NCBI GenBank assembly: GCA_028583415.1
Contig: CM053276.1
Location: forward strand, 7,904,663-7,968,662
DNA: 64,000 nucleotides
Direction: 5' to 3'
Source of the DNA: Protea cynaroides
Lineage: Eukaryota > Streptophyta > Magnoliopsida > Proteales > Proteaceae
The position numbers and the translations under genes were made by a program. The notes beneath the pieces were generated by a model, which was not told the DNA's origin, did not search any database, and saw only the letters and a program-made list of their open reading frames with translations. Numbering within the stretch: the first letter of the stretch is position 1; each line of letters opens with the position of its first letter. Shown here piece by piece: positions 11,968 to 23,900 of this stretch.

Positions 11968-14900
11968 AGCCATAGTCCAATGGGTTGTCAGTAATCAGTC
12001 ACTTTAATGGGCCTAAAATATGGGTAGGAGATAGTAATAGGGGATTACTTTATTAGTTAGACTAGTTGGAGTTTATTTCTTTACCTATAATTGTTATAAA
12101 GTGTTATAAGTTGGCTCATTTGTCCATTCTTTTTATAAACTGTTTTCCTTTATTTTAGGCTGAGTTTTGGTAGGAGTAGATTACCTTCAGGGTATGTTAT
12201 TGGCTAGAGGAGTTTTAGGACTACTTTGATTCTTGTTTGGAGTCTTCTATATAAGCTTGGGGCTATGGCCCTAGACACAAAATTGATTAATGAAGTTGGC
12301 TTTTGCCTTTGGTTCTGTGGTGATTTAGATCTGACTGGATGCTGTGGTGATTCAGTATCGAACTTGTTGTGGTGATTCAACAGGTTGACTGGTGGTGATT
12401 CCAGTCTAGGCCATTGGTGGTGATTCCTTTGGTCACATCCTTCCTTTCTTATAATTTCTTATTTATACAATTAAAAAAAAAGTTTCTGCACAAGCCCTTG
12501 TTTCAGTTTTCTGGTTTTCTATTCAGTTCCTGCACTTGTTCTATATGCTGGATTTTCTGTTCTTTGTTGAATACTCCTGAGATTTCAAATCATACTTTAG
12601 ATTTAGCAATCCGATTCTAACATTCCTATGGTTTCAAAATCTAAATTTTGCTGTTGTTTACTAAGAATCCTACTGCTAATCGAATTTTCGTAGTTCTCAT
12701 ATCTTGTCTTGGATTTCGGTTATTGTTTGTTTTTCTGTATCAGATTCTGACTCCTGAATACGGTTCTTATATTACATCTGAGTTATGTTGTTACTACTAC
12801 TTGCTTTGATCACATCTACTTGCTGTTTTTGAGCTCATTCCATGCATTGATCTTGATTCTGAGCTCTTGAAAAGTCCTGATTTTATTTTGTTTTTATACT
12901 TGGTTAGACCAATCCAACTGCATTCTGGCTTGAATCCTTTCTTATTTCTGATTTCTTAACCATCACTGCGATTCTGGTTGAGTTTCTGAAATCTATTCTT
13001 TAAGGCTTCTAGAAACCCATCAATCATCCTCTATTGGTCCTTGTATTATTATCATTTCATCAAAATGGTTTGCTGACTCTGCTTATAGTTTTTACAGTCT
13101 AGGAGGGAACCACAAAGATAATTCCATGGTGATTTCTCTAACTCTTTTTTCTCATGTTACTAGTGGTTATAGCTGGAGCTGAGTGGTGAAGTAACATTTC
13201 ATCTTGCATCTTGAAATTGGTATGCTAGTTGCTTCATGAGCTTCTTGTTGATGGTATTGAAAGATAAATGCACTCTATTATCTACCAAGGTTTTGAGAAT
13301 GCCACAACATGGAATTTGAAGCGAATGTGACAGCTAATTATATTGAAAAATTTCAGTGAGGTGCTAAATTAACAATATCTCTATGGAATGATTGGCTATG
13401 AGCATTATCTGTTCTGATGCTGGCCCGACCCCAAAGCTGAAAAGCTAGCAGTTCCAGATTTCCTTTTTATTTCAGTATAGGGGTCTTCCTTCTCTCTCTC
13501 TCTCTCTCTTATTCATAAAATCTTTTCAATTATCGTTTAATTTCTTAAATCTTGGATAAGTGTTTTTTTTTTTTTTTTCTTCTATTTTCCGCTTAAGTTA
13601 GGTTTTGATTCATCAATCTTAGTCTTTTTCTGGAGGTTAGTTTTGGGTGATTTTGATTCATATTTTCAGTTATCATTATTTTACTTTTGGAAATCAAAGT
13701 TACTCCTGGGTTTATTTTAGTGAATTTTTTGGAAGTCAACTTTCTACTTGAAATTTTATTCGGTTGCGTTTCTGAAGAATCCATGTTTTTCGTGAAAGCG
13801 GATTAATTTAGAAGAGTTCTGGCCAAAAGATTGATACATCAGTTTGTGATGGAATTCTGTTTGTTAGTCACAGTTTTGATAGGAGTCTATAGAACTCCTA
13901 TGAATATGTTCATGTTTTCTTTAGAAAGAAGATAAATTTAGTTGAGGATTAAGTTGTTTTCCAGTTGATTTTTGGATTTTGAAACTGCGGTTTGTTCTGT
14001 TATCACTCGTGGATTCTAAGAGCTCCATGGGAGGATTCCTGTTGACAACTTGTGATTTTTGGGTGTTGTACTCATGCCTCTATTTTCTTCATTTTTTCCT
14101 ACCTCTTTACATTTTTTAAAATCTCCTACACTTTTGATCTTTGACATTTGTGATGATCGAAAATACCTGTTCTATTATTAATAGTTCGACTTCATCATGC
14201 TTTCTAACACAACACTTGAGAAAAGGGCTGTAGCCCAAAAAATGCTTCATAAGTCTGCTTGTAATTGTTATGAGCCCAAACGATGGATTCAATAAGTTCT
14301 TGGCAATGACCATGGCTGCTGAATATAAACTTTAATCTAAAAGCCCATACAAAATGGGGCAGAGATTCTTATCTTAAGGTTAAGAATAAATGTTGTATGA
14401 ATAAAATTGTAACTAAATTGTCACTATGTCCATTGAATTTCTTATGTGCTGAAGTCCAGTGGTTGTTATTAATGTTAAGGGACTAGGCGTTCAAGTGCAT
14501 ACTGTAACAAAATGGAGTTTAGAATATCACTTTTTCTGTTTGTTGCCTAACAGTGTCTGCTTCTTGTATATATACTAGTTGTGCTATCCAATTGTGCTTC
14601 CCTAAATAAAAGTGAGTACCTTGAAAAATCTATAGAGTCATCTTCCAACTTTGCGATCTTTATGCTCTTTTCATGAAGTAAGTCTACTTGTCTATCTTGG
14701 CCCCATATCCTAATTTGAAGGTTGTTGCAAAACAGATTAAGAAAAGAAAATAACAAAGAGAGGAGAGAGAGAGAGAGATCGCAGAAGGCTGAAGTAACGC
14801 CTCTCTCCCCGTCTTCTATATGTATTAATTCAGATAAAGAAAACATATCAGAACTAGGACTCTATAAGTCAGAGTCCTAGTTAACAATAAAAGAAGAGTC

Positions 14901-17900
14901 CTACTACAAAAGGAAATTAAAGACAAAAAAGGAATCCTAAACTAACTGCTTTTACAGCAGTGTACAAATATAAAACTGACTAGTTAGAGTAGGGCAAGGA
15001 CTCTAAGTCGACACCAGCTTGTTGCATCAACACTCCCCCTCAAGCTGGAGATCGGGAAAATGTAAGAGCTTCAGCTTGAAACAATGTAGCAACGGAAGTA
15101 GCACCAACAAAGAGCTTCATTATGTGAACCAAGTAGCAATAATATCAGCAGTAGTAGGAGGAACAATAGTGATGGCTCCCAACACCTGCAAAAAATAATA
15201 GGTTGCATCATGTGCAACAAGTAATAGTCTCTCTTCAATGAACAAATTTGAATAAAAAGGTTGCATCTTGTGCAATTGATAATAGTCCCTCGCCAATGAG
15301 TAGACCTGAATAAAGGTTGCATCTTGTGCAACTGAACAAAAGGTTGCATCTTGTGCAATTAAACAAATGGTTGCATCTTGTGCAACTGATAATAGGTCAT
15401 CGCCAATGGGTAGACTTGAATAAATGTTGCATCTTGTGCAACTGAACAAAGGGTTGCACCATGTGCAACTGTAGTAGACTCCCTTTAATGAACTTGAGCA
15501 AATATAGGTATAATCTCCCCCTCACATAGAACATTCCATGTGGACAAATTACTACGAGAAACCTCAAATTGTGGCGTGCAGGTTCCATCTGATCACATTG
15601 ACTTTGTTGAAGAAAATATATCTCGGTCTGATAAACAAAGTCCTGCCACGACATCCTTCGGCTATAGAAGGTCTAATAGTCTTCCACATATTTCTCATAC
15701 ACATGATCCGGGAAGTTTCTAAAGATACCTAACCTTGGATACAATTCACTATAATGTGGAGTAAAGTGAGCATATATTGGCTGGTGTGGGGGCGTGGTTC
15801 TCTGCAAATTTGGGACTGAAAAGAGATTGTCCACAAAGTTTGAGCCAGTCTGTGATGTAGCATTACTAGTATTTGCGGAATAATCATATACACTTCCCAT
15901 CATGCGGTCATCATCATTGGAATAAGAACCGTACGCTGAAGTGGTGCCAAATCCATAAGCACTCTACTGCCCCTGCTCCTGTTCACTGCTACACTCAATG
16001 CTCAGTCCTCCAAAGCTTGTGGACATGCTATCAATTTCAACATCAGGCATAATATCAGGATCAGGAACGTTGTCAAAGAAACGATCTTCTTCTTCTTCCA
16101 CTGGTTGCAAAGGGCGTTCCCGTTGACGAGACCTACATGTATACCCAGTCGTAGGCCGTGATGAAGATGCGCATCCACCATGATCTGGATCATGTGTAGC
16201 GTCTGTATACTTACTCTCACCGGTCCATCTAATAATGGGTACAGTCGGTTTAGGATCACCATCACCACCACCCTCATCACCACCACCACTACCATCATCA
16301 CTACTACTATCAGAAACTGGCCAGCCACTTTGATCCATTGTATCATCATTGCCTTCTGGGTCACTACTAGCCGGGGGGTCAAACGGTCTAGGCGACTGTG
16401 CGTGTACATGACCCTCATTCGAGGACATAAACCACTCGAGACTAGAGCCCATCGGAGCGGACACAGTGGGGTTGGGCATCCCACCAGGTTCATCCATCAC
16501 TGGAACTGCTCTGTCTCTCACCCATTCCACATAGGGATCCTCTTCATCTGAAGATAGTTGGAAGACGTCGGCTAGCTTGATCAGCTCTTGTTCATTTCTT
16601 TGTTCAAATTTCAAGCACTGTACCCTCAGTCTCATGTTGTAATGGGCGTACACCAAGTCATTTAGCCGTTGAGAGCCCAATTTATTCTGCCTCTTTGAAT
16701 GTATAAGGGAGAAAGTACTCTAATTTAGCTCACACCTAGATGCGGAACATGTCTGAGATAGGACTTTGATTGTTATTCTCTTCAACTCAGTTGCATGCTC
16801 GCCATATAACAACCACCACTCAGCTGCACAAGATGAAGATCACATTTTAATACACATATTAAATAAGATATGTTATTTGAAAATTTCAATTTCCATAATT
16901 TCATACCAGGGTCGGTCTTGTCTCGTCCAGCCACTGCGGCGGGAGTTCCAAAACTCCCAAGACCATCTGTGAACGTTTTAGTTTAACACCCATTTCAAAA
17001 TTTATAACCATTAGCCATTGTAATATATGGATATTCAAATAATTCAACACTTAAACCATACAACTTACCTCTAGATTGACCAGTGCTTGTACAATATAAT
17101 CTGGTATCAATTTTGCTACAACATCTTTTATCGCACCGATAAGGTCAGAATTGAGCCCAAACACATGTGAATATTGATACTTGGGGTTCAAATAGTATGC
17201 TGCAAAATATGAATCGCCAGATTAAAATAGAGTACTAACTATTAAGTGGAACTAAATTAAAAACATTATTAAATATACTCACTAGCCTTATGCAATGGGT
17301 GCATCAGCTGACTCTCCCATCGATTTTTGATAATCTTCACAAAATGTTTGTTTCCACGTGGAAGCACAGTTTTTATACAGTCCTTCAACATATCCATGGC
17401 AGCATATAAATGTGGCATGGTGAGTTAGAATGCTCTATCCACTAATCTTAGCACCTTCACCACTGGTTCCAGAATTTTGACTACATCCTTCAGTGTTCTC
17501 CAAAATTCCTCTGAAGCTATAGTAATCTGTGCTTGAACCCCAACCGGAGAGCTGGACTCCCTCCACCCAAACCAGTCTTCAGATGCAAACATCGATCTAA
17601 GGCCTACCATTTTTGCCTGAAAGTTCTTTAGTGCTATATAGTTGGTAGCAAATATGGTAATGCCGGGTCTTACCAAGTCCCCTCCACATCTCTCCCTCAG
17701 CAAGTTCAAAGAATAGCCATGGTTGTATACAAATGTTGTCACCTGGCGTGCTTGTTCAACCACTTGCTTTATTTTTTGGATCTTGCCCATGTCCTTCAAC
17801 ATCAAGTCAATGCAATGGGCAACACATGGAGTCCAAAAAAGGTTATAGTTAGCCATCATCATCTCTCCTGCCTTCTAGTTGATGCCATTGTCTGTCACAA

Positions 17901-20900
17901 TTTGCACCACATTTGTAGCACCAACTTCATCCACAACTGTCTGTAGCAATCCATAGATGTAGTTAGCATCTTTTGTGCATGCAGATGGAAGCTTGTGGAG
18001 AAGTTGAGCTTGGACCCCCAGATCCAATATTAGTTTGAACACTTCTGTCCAGAACCTCCCAATGAACCTAGGGTCCTATCACTGATGATGGTCCGGGGTA
18101 TGCCCTAGTACTTTAGATCATCTTTTATAAATCATCTTGCTACTTATTCTGCAATACAGTTAGTAGGGGCTGGGGTGAAGATGGCATAGAACTCATGTCT
18201 AGTAGAACCTTTACCTGCCCAGATCTCGATTATGGTAGACTTCAAGAATGATGTCTTCCCATCACTGTAGACCATGAAGTTGATGATGGACTTTCTAGTG
18301 GGACCAGTCCAACCATCACACATAATATTGACCCTATATGTATGCCAGTTATTCTTTAACCCTTCTATCCATACTTCTAGCTCTTTTTTAATTCTTGGAA
18401 GATAGACATTCATCACTTCATATGGAGTGGGGGCTTTAACACCAGGACTAGCCTGAACAACTACATCAAAGAAAGACTGATAGTATGGGCCACCACTGGC
18501 ATTTGCTGGGATACTATTATAGATGGACCACCTAGCAAATGCATCCCCAATAAATTCTTTTGTACCCTTCCGGTTCCACATACTCTTCAATCTCTTCTGT
18601 TTGGCGCCAACCTTTCTAAAAACTGCTGGATCCTGCTGTAGAATCTCAACATAATCCTCATCCCTAGCAGTTGATGGTGGTGCCTGGGGTTGTGCTCTAG
18701 TACTTTTTGATCTTCTAAACATAGAAGCCAACCTTCCCTTATTCCGTGTTTGTAGTTCTTCAGGCTGCTGAAATGATCTACTACCACCTGCCCCTAAGGC
18801 TCTTTGTCTCAACCTTTCCATTTCCATCTCATGGCTGAATTTACTAGCCATTGTTGTCCGTCTCAGATCTCTGGCCTCTTCCTCAAACCCCTGGTATCTA
18901 GACCATCATCATCTGAACTATCATCATCCAAACCATGCACTGTGCCTCGGATTGCTTCCTCAAATTTTTGTTTACTTTTTTCTTTCTCTGCCCTTTTCTG
19001 CTGGTCTCCCTTCTCTATGCAGCTATGACCCTGTTAATCTCCATAGGAACTATAGCACACTTTGCCACGTCTGTAGAAATCCCACTCAAGTGTTGTTTAA
19101 GTCTGGTAATCCCACCAGACATAAGTTTTTTCCCACAGAATTTGCATTGAGTCTTCTTTCTATCACAGTCAATGGCGGTACAATACTGCCAAGCCAAGTT
19201 AGAACGACCAGCATCATCACCTAGAGGTACGAAAACCCGAAGTAGCCATAATATTTAGAACGAGACACTGTTACATAAGATGATAAATAGAGAAATTCAA
19301 ATCTATAGATTTACATTAATAAAACTTAAAATTAAAGAACATAAAAACATCAAATATGCGAATACAACTCAAAACACATTGAAATTACTTTTCAAAATTT
19401 TAAAACTATGTTATAAGAAAACAGAATATTTTTCCTAATTTTTCATAATTATTTAGATATTATTAATAAGTTCGGATATTAAATAAAAATAATTTAATTT
19501 TTTCAAAAATATAATCCGACAACATGGAACTGTAGATTGGCCAATGGTGTTCAACATATATTATTTTGAAAGTAAACCGATATGATGAGTTGAATTTCGT
19601 TGATGAAAGAAGAATGAAGGCAGTGGATAATGTAAGAAAATACCAACAAAGAATGGCAGCAACCTTTAACAAAAAGGTGCGTGTTCGTCACCTGACAGTA
19701 GGGGACATGGTATTGAAGGAACAAAAAGCACCTGTCCATGACCCTAGGGGTAAGTTTCGTCCTAATTGGAGCGGACCGTTCATTGTAAAAGAAATCTTAC
19801 CGGGGAAAGCTGTTCGACTGGTCAACATGGAAGGCGTTGAGTTACAATACTTGACCAACTTGGATCAAGTAAAGAGATATTATGTGTAGCCTCTTCACTC
19901 TTCCAAAAAAAAAAAAGATGTAGAAGGCTTGTATCTCACCTGCTGACATCAATAACGGACATCAATCAGTTGAGGAACTTACCGACATGGTTGACTAGAT
20001 TCTCCAATGGGGCACAACGCCTTTCACCCAGGAATGGTTCATCTTATCATCATAATCAAAGAAAGAATTTCCTATTTGTTGGCTAAACTCTTTCATCCGT
20101 CTATCTATCCAACGGATTTTCCAAGAATTACACATCAAAGCCCATCTTTCACGTCATTTGATATAAACTCTCATGAGTATATCAATCTGAAAAATTATAA
20201 ATAAAAAAATCTGGCTGGAACTCTTATCTGTCGTTCATTACATCCGACGGCGTCCCAAGATTCCAATAAGCCCATTCTTTCTCAAACCAATAAAATGGGA
20301 TTTTCTTGGTAAAATAAGCCCATTCTACATGAACAACCACAAACTCCTCCAGGCGGCAAACCCACCTGGACAGTTTCTTGTCAGTCCCATTTGGACCTCC
20401 ACTTTAGCTCATCATGTCTATAGATTTAAGTACTTAAAACTCAGACAGAGTCAATCATATTTATACATTTCATGTGTAATCTTCTTAGGGCATTTTAATA
20501 TATCCATACAACAACAATTGAAGATAATTCCAATGATTCATTTTTAACCTCTATTTGTATGTCGGGATTCCTACAGGTTAAACCCGGGAGGCTGACAATA
20601 CATTGATCCGTCGGACATAATTACAGAGATGGACAGGGCACTGAAAAATTGGAGCTGGCGTACTAAGTTCACAGAAGATAGCTCTTTCTTGCGGAAGCAT
20701 CAACTGGAGGCACTTCCTCAATTAACAATCATAAAATTATGCTCAGACCTTTTGAAAGCAGCCGCTCAATGTTGGGATCCAACAGTTCATGTCTTCAGGA
20801 TGGGAGAAGTCAAGTTATGCCCAACTGTAGAAGAATTCAGAGCTTGCCTCCTACTCACACCTAAGCGGAAGATCTTCAAGCCATGTCCAGGAAAAGATTA

Positions 20901-23900
20901 CAGGCATGAGATACAGGATTTTTTCAGCTAGGATGAGAAAGAAATGTGTCGTTTTGTACAAGATCAACGGCTACAGATAAAGCGCATGATCAAGTCATAT
21001 GCTCATACAAGTCCAACAAAGAAAGAAGCACAGGCTCAGAGAAGACATGTTTACCTATATTGTAGCATAGCCCGACTATTGCTACGAATTCGCACAGATT
21101 CAGAATCTCCAGTCATAATAGATCTCATCAAGCATGCGAGACAAGGTTTTGACATCATCCCTACAGTGTTGGCAGAGACATTAAAGGGCCTTGATTTCAT
21201 GGCAACTCATCAAGATCAGTTTGAGTTGGACAATTTCAGCGGATCACCATATCTTCTTCAAATTTGGTTAATAGAGGTTAGGATTAGTTGAGGAATCTAA
21301 AGCAACGACCCTCAACCCTTTTCAATTGGAAAAAGAGCAAATCCTATGGCTTATCAGATAGACACAGACTGGTTGAGCCGCCTCAAAGAAATAACCACAG
21401 CAGACATCATGGAAATGCACTTGGTGGAAGCAAGGGCGGGTTGTCACAAATACAGAGAATAGTTTGCATGTCCAGTTCATGGGGTTGACTCATACTTCAT
21501 TCTATTCCCCAATAAGGTTACCTTAGCAATTCAATATCCCAGCAAGCACCAATAGAGAAGTGACTGATTGTGAACTTCCTAGAAAGTTGACATTAGATCT
21601 GGTTGATACCATTGCTCGTGAATGAGGCAATCGAAATGTTCAAACACTCCCTAGAGTTGCACCAATCAAGAAACCAATAGCATTTTAGGTTTTTTTTGAA
21701 TTCTAGTGTGTTTCATGAACTATGTCTCTTAGATTCAACAAAGAAACGTTTGATTCAACATAATCATTCATATGCTCTATGAAATTTTCAATGTTCCGAT
21801 AAATGCAAGTACTCAAAAAGAATCTCAATCAAAGAAAAGACATCAAGTCTTACATCCAGACAAATCGAAGCTGAGCCCAAGCTCGTGCGGCCAGCCTTGT
21901 ATCGGCAGCCTAGCTCCATACAAGAAGAGGTTCCAAGCCTACAAGTGAGCCTTGTATTCACAGCCTAGCTTCATACAAGAAGAGGTTTATCAGCCTACAA
22001 ATGGATCAAGCCGGGTTCAAGCCCGCACATACATTGCATCATGAGTTCCACCTCAGCAAGAAGAGGTTCCCAGCCTACAAATGAGCCTTGTATTCACAGC
22101 CTAACTTCATACAAGAAGAGGTTTATCAGCCTACAAATGGTTCAAGCCGGATTCAAGCCCGCACATACCTTGCATCATGAGTCTCACCTCAGCAAGAAGA
22201 GGTTCCGTACAAATGAGCCTTGTATTCACAGCCTAGCTTCATACAAGAAGAACAATCATCAATTTTCCAAGAAGAGCAAACCTTCTTGCCAGTCGAACTA
22301 CGTTCTAGGCTTGATTTCTAGGACACCCTTAGAATACGTAGGCAGTTTAGGACAAATATCCCTAAGTGCAGCCCAATAAGCAATCTCGCTCATATCCCAA
22401 AAATGTGGTTCTTTTATCTTCAGCCTTCAATTGGTAACAATCTCGGCTAAAGAGGGGCATCTATAAGCACCCCATTTTTGCCAACTTCAGCATAAGTGAA
22501 CCAATATGGCAGGTTTTCGGCTTTTAACCCAAGGGTTTGTGATTCTCTCTAATGAAACCCATTGAAGGGTCATGGGCTATTACCTACTTGGATGAATATG
22601 TCGTAAAATTATCTTCGAAATGAGACCGAAATCATCAAATTCTGACCTCAAACAAGGAAGATATCTCAGTTTGAAAGTGTAAGGGCATTTACGTAATTAT
22701 TGTACGATGCATGCATTATCATTCAAACTTCAAGACATCATATCTTGGTCATCTGATATCTGAATCAGATGATTCAAAGGCCAATATTCCTTATTTTCAG
22801 TCCTCTTCAAAATGGACGTGAAAAATCCCGAGTAGAAGTCTCCGAAGGGTCCAATGCAAAATTATACATGGAAATAGTCATTTAATCTTCGAAAATTCAT
22901 ATTTTGGTCACCCCACATCCAAATCAGGTAATTTCAGTTTCATTATGTTCCATTTTTAGTACTCTACAAAGTGGACGTAAAGGATTTCCGGTGGAAGTCT
23001 CCGAAGGATCCCATGCAGAATGGTCAACCAAATCATCGATAATTAGCCTGCTTAAACTTCAAAAATTCATAAGTTGACCATTTTATTTCCAAATGTGATG
23101 ATTCAAATTCCAATATTCCTCATTTTTAGTGTTCTACAAAGTGAACGTAGAAAATTTGGAATAAAGGCTATCGAAAAATTCCATGCGGAATGACAGCGGA
23201 AATGGCCCATGAAATGATAAAGAGAGAAAACCTGGTCAATCCAGTCAACTCAGCTCAACCCAAGCCAGTCTTAGTCCAACCCAGTTAATTCAAGTCATTC
23301 TCGGTCCAATCCAGCTCAGTTTAAGTTAATCCAGCCCAGTCAACTTAAGTCAGACCAGTCTAGACTAAACCGGTTCGTCCATATGCATAATGCCATATAT
23401 ATATGTAATATATTATGTATTATATATATTAATATGTATGTTATTACATATTATTATGTATATTTTATGATATATTATTGTATAAATGTACATTATATGT
23501 GTCAAGAGAGACCGACCAAGATTAGGAAAGAAAGAGAGGATTCTAATGAAAAGAAAAAAAAAAGATAAAGAAAGTAATTCGAAAAATAAATTTTGGAAGG
23601 AAATATTATAGGAAAGAATTGGAAAATTGGGATAGGAAAGAGAGATTGAGAATAAGAAAAAGAAAGGAAGGATGACAGATTGAGAGGCAATCCGAAAAGA
23701 AAAAAAAATTAATTAAAAAGGAAGGGAATCCGAAAAGAGAATGAAAAAGAGAGAGTGGGGGAAGAAATTGAGGACGAGAAGAGAGGATTATGGAGAGGTG
23801 TCGAAAAAGAGAGTGGGGGAAGAAATCAAGATCGACCAAGATTAGGAAAGAAAGAGAGGATTCTAATGAAAAGAAAAAAAAAGATATAGAATGTAACTCG

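Larger units (their letters stand above)
9889..13022 (+). mobile_element. Non-autonomous LTR retrotransposon with 1.2-kb LTRs, TSD ATCAT
   Basis: Two long direct repeats (9889-11140 and 11838-13022) start TGAYG and end CCATCA. ATCAT flanks the unit at 9884-9888 and 13023-13027. TGGTATCCGAG at 11143 is a near-match to the initiator-Met primer site. The internal region is only about 700 bp and has no gag or pol motifs. Each LTR holds a long TA repeat near its start and several GTGGTGATTC repeats. Confidence 0.85.
15565..19260 (-). pseudogene. hAT transposase gene, broken (BED finger, DUF659, dimerisation domain)
   Basis: Read on the minus strand, in order: a BED zinc finger (about 19015-19197, [20 protein letters not shown]), a basic linker with SFQQPEELQ (18851 onward), the DUF659-type catalytic core ([17 protein letters not shown]; then VVQIVTDNG; then [16 protein letters not shown]), a helical part ([24 protein letters not shown]) and the C-terminal dimerisation segment ([18 protein letters not shown], about 16625-16680). 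A Ser/Asp/Gly-rich tail follows. Coding parts are separated by intron-like gaps, stops and an inserted integrase scrap (17985-18232). The tail runs straight into LTR-element sequence near 15565, so the 3' terminal repeat is missing. It is not functional as it stands. Confidence 0.8.

Noticed and set aside
15185..15480. Spaced short repeats resembling a CRISPR array
   Set aside because: The host is a plant. The units are dyads inside an LTR element with uneven spacing, and the related element has them too.
16002..16551. Val/Met-rich and Thr/Ile-rich frames opposite the hAT tail
   Set aside because: They are shadows of the Ser/Asp/Gly-rich hAT tail in other frames.
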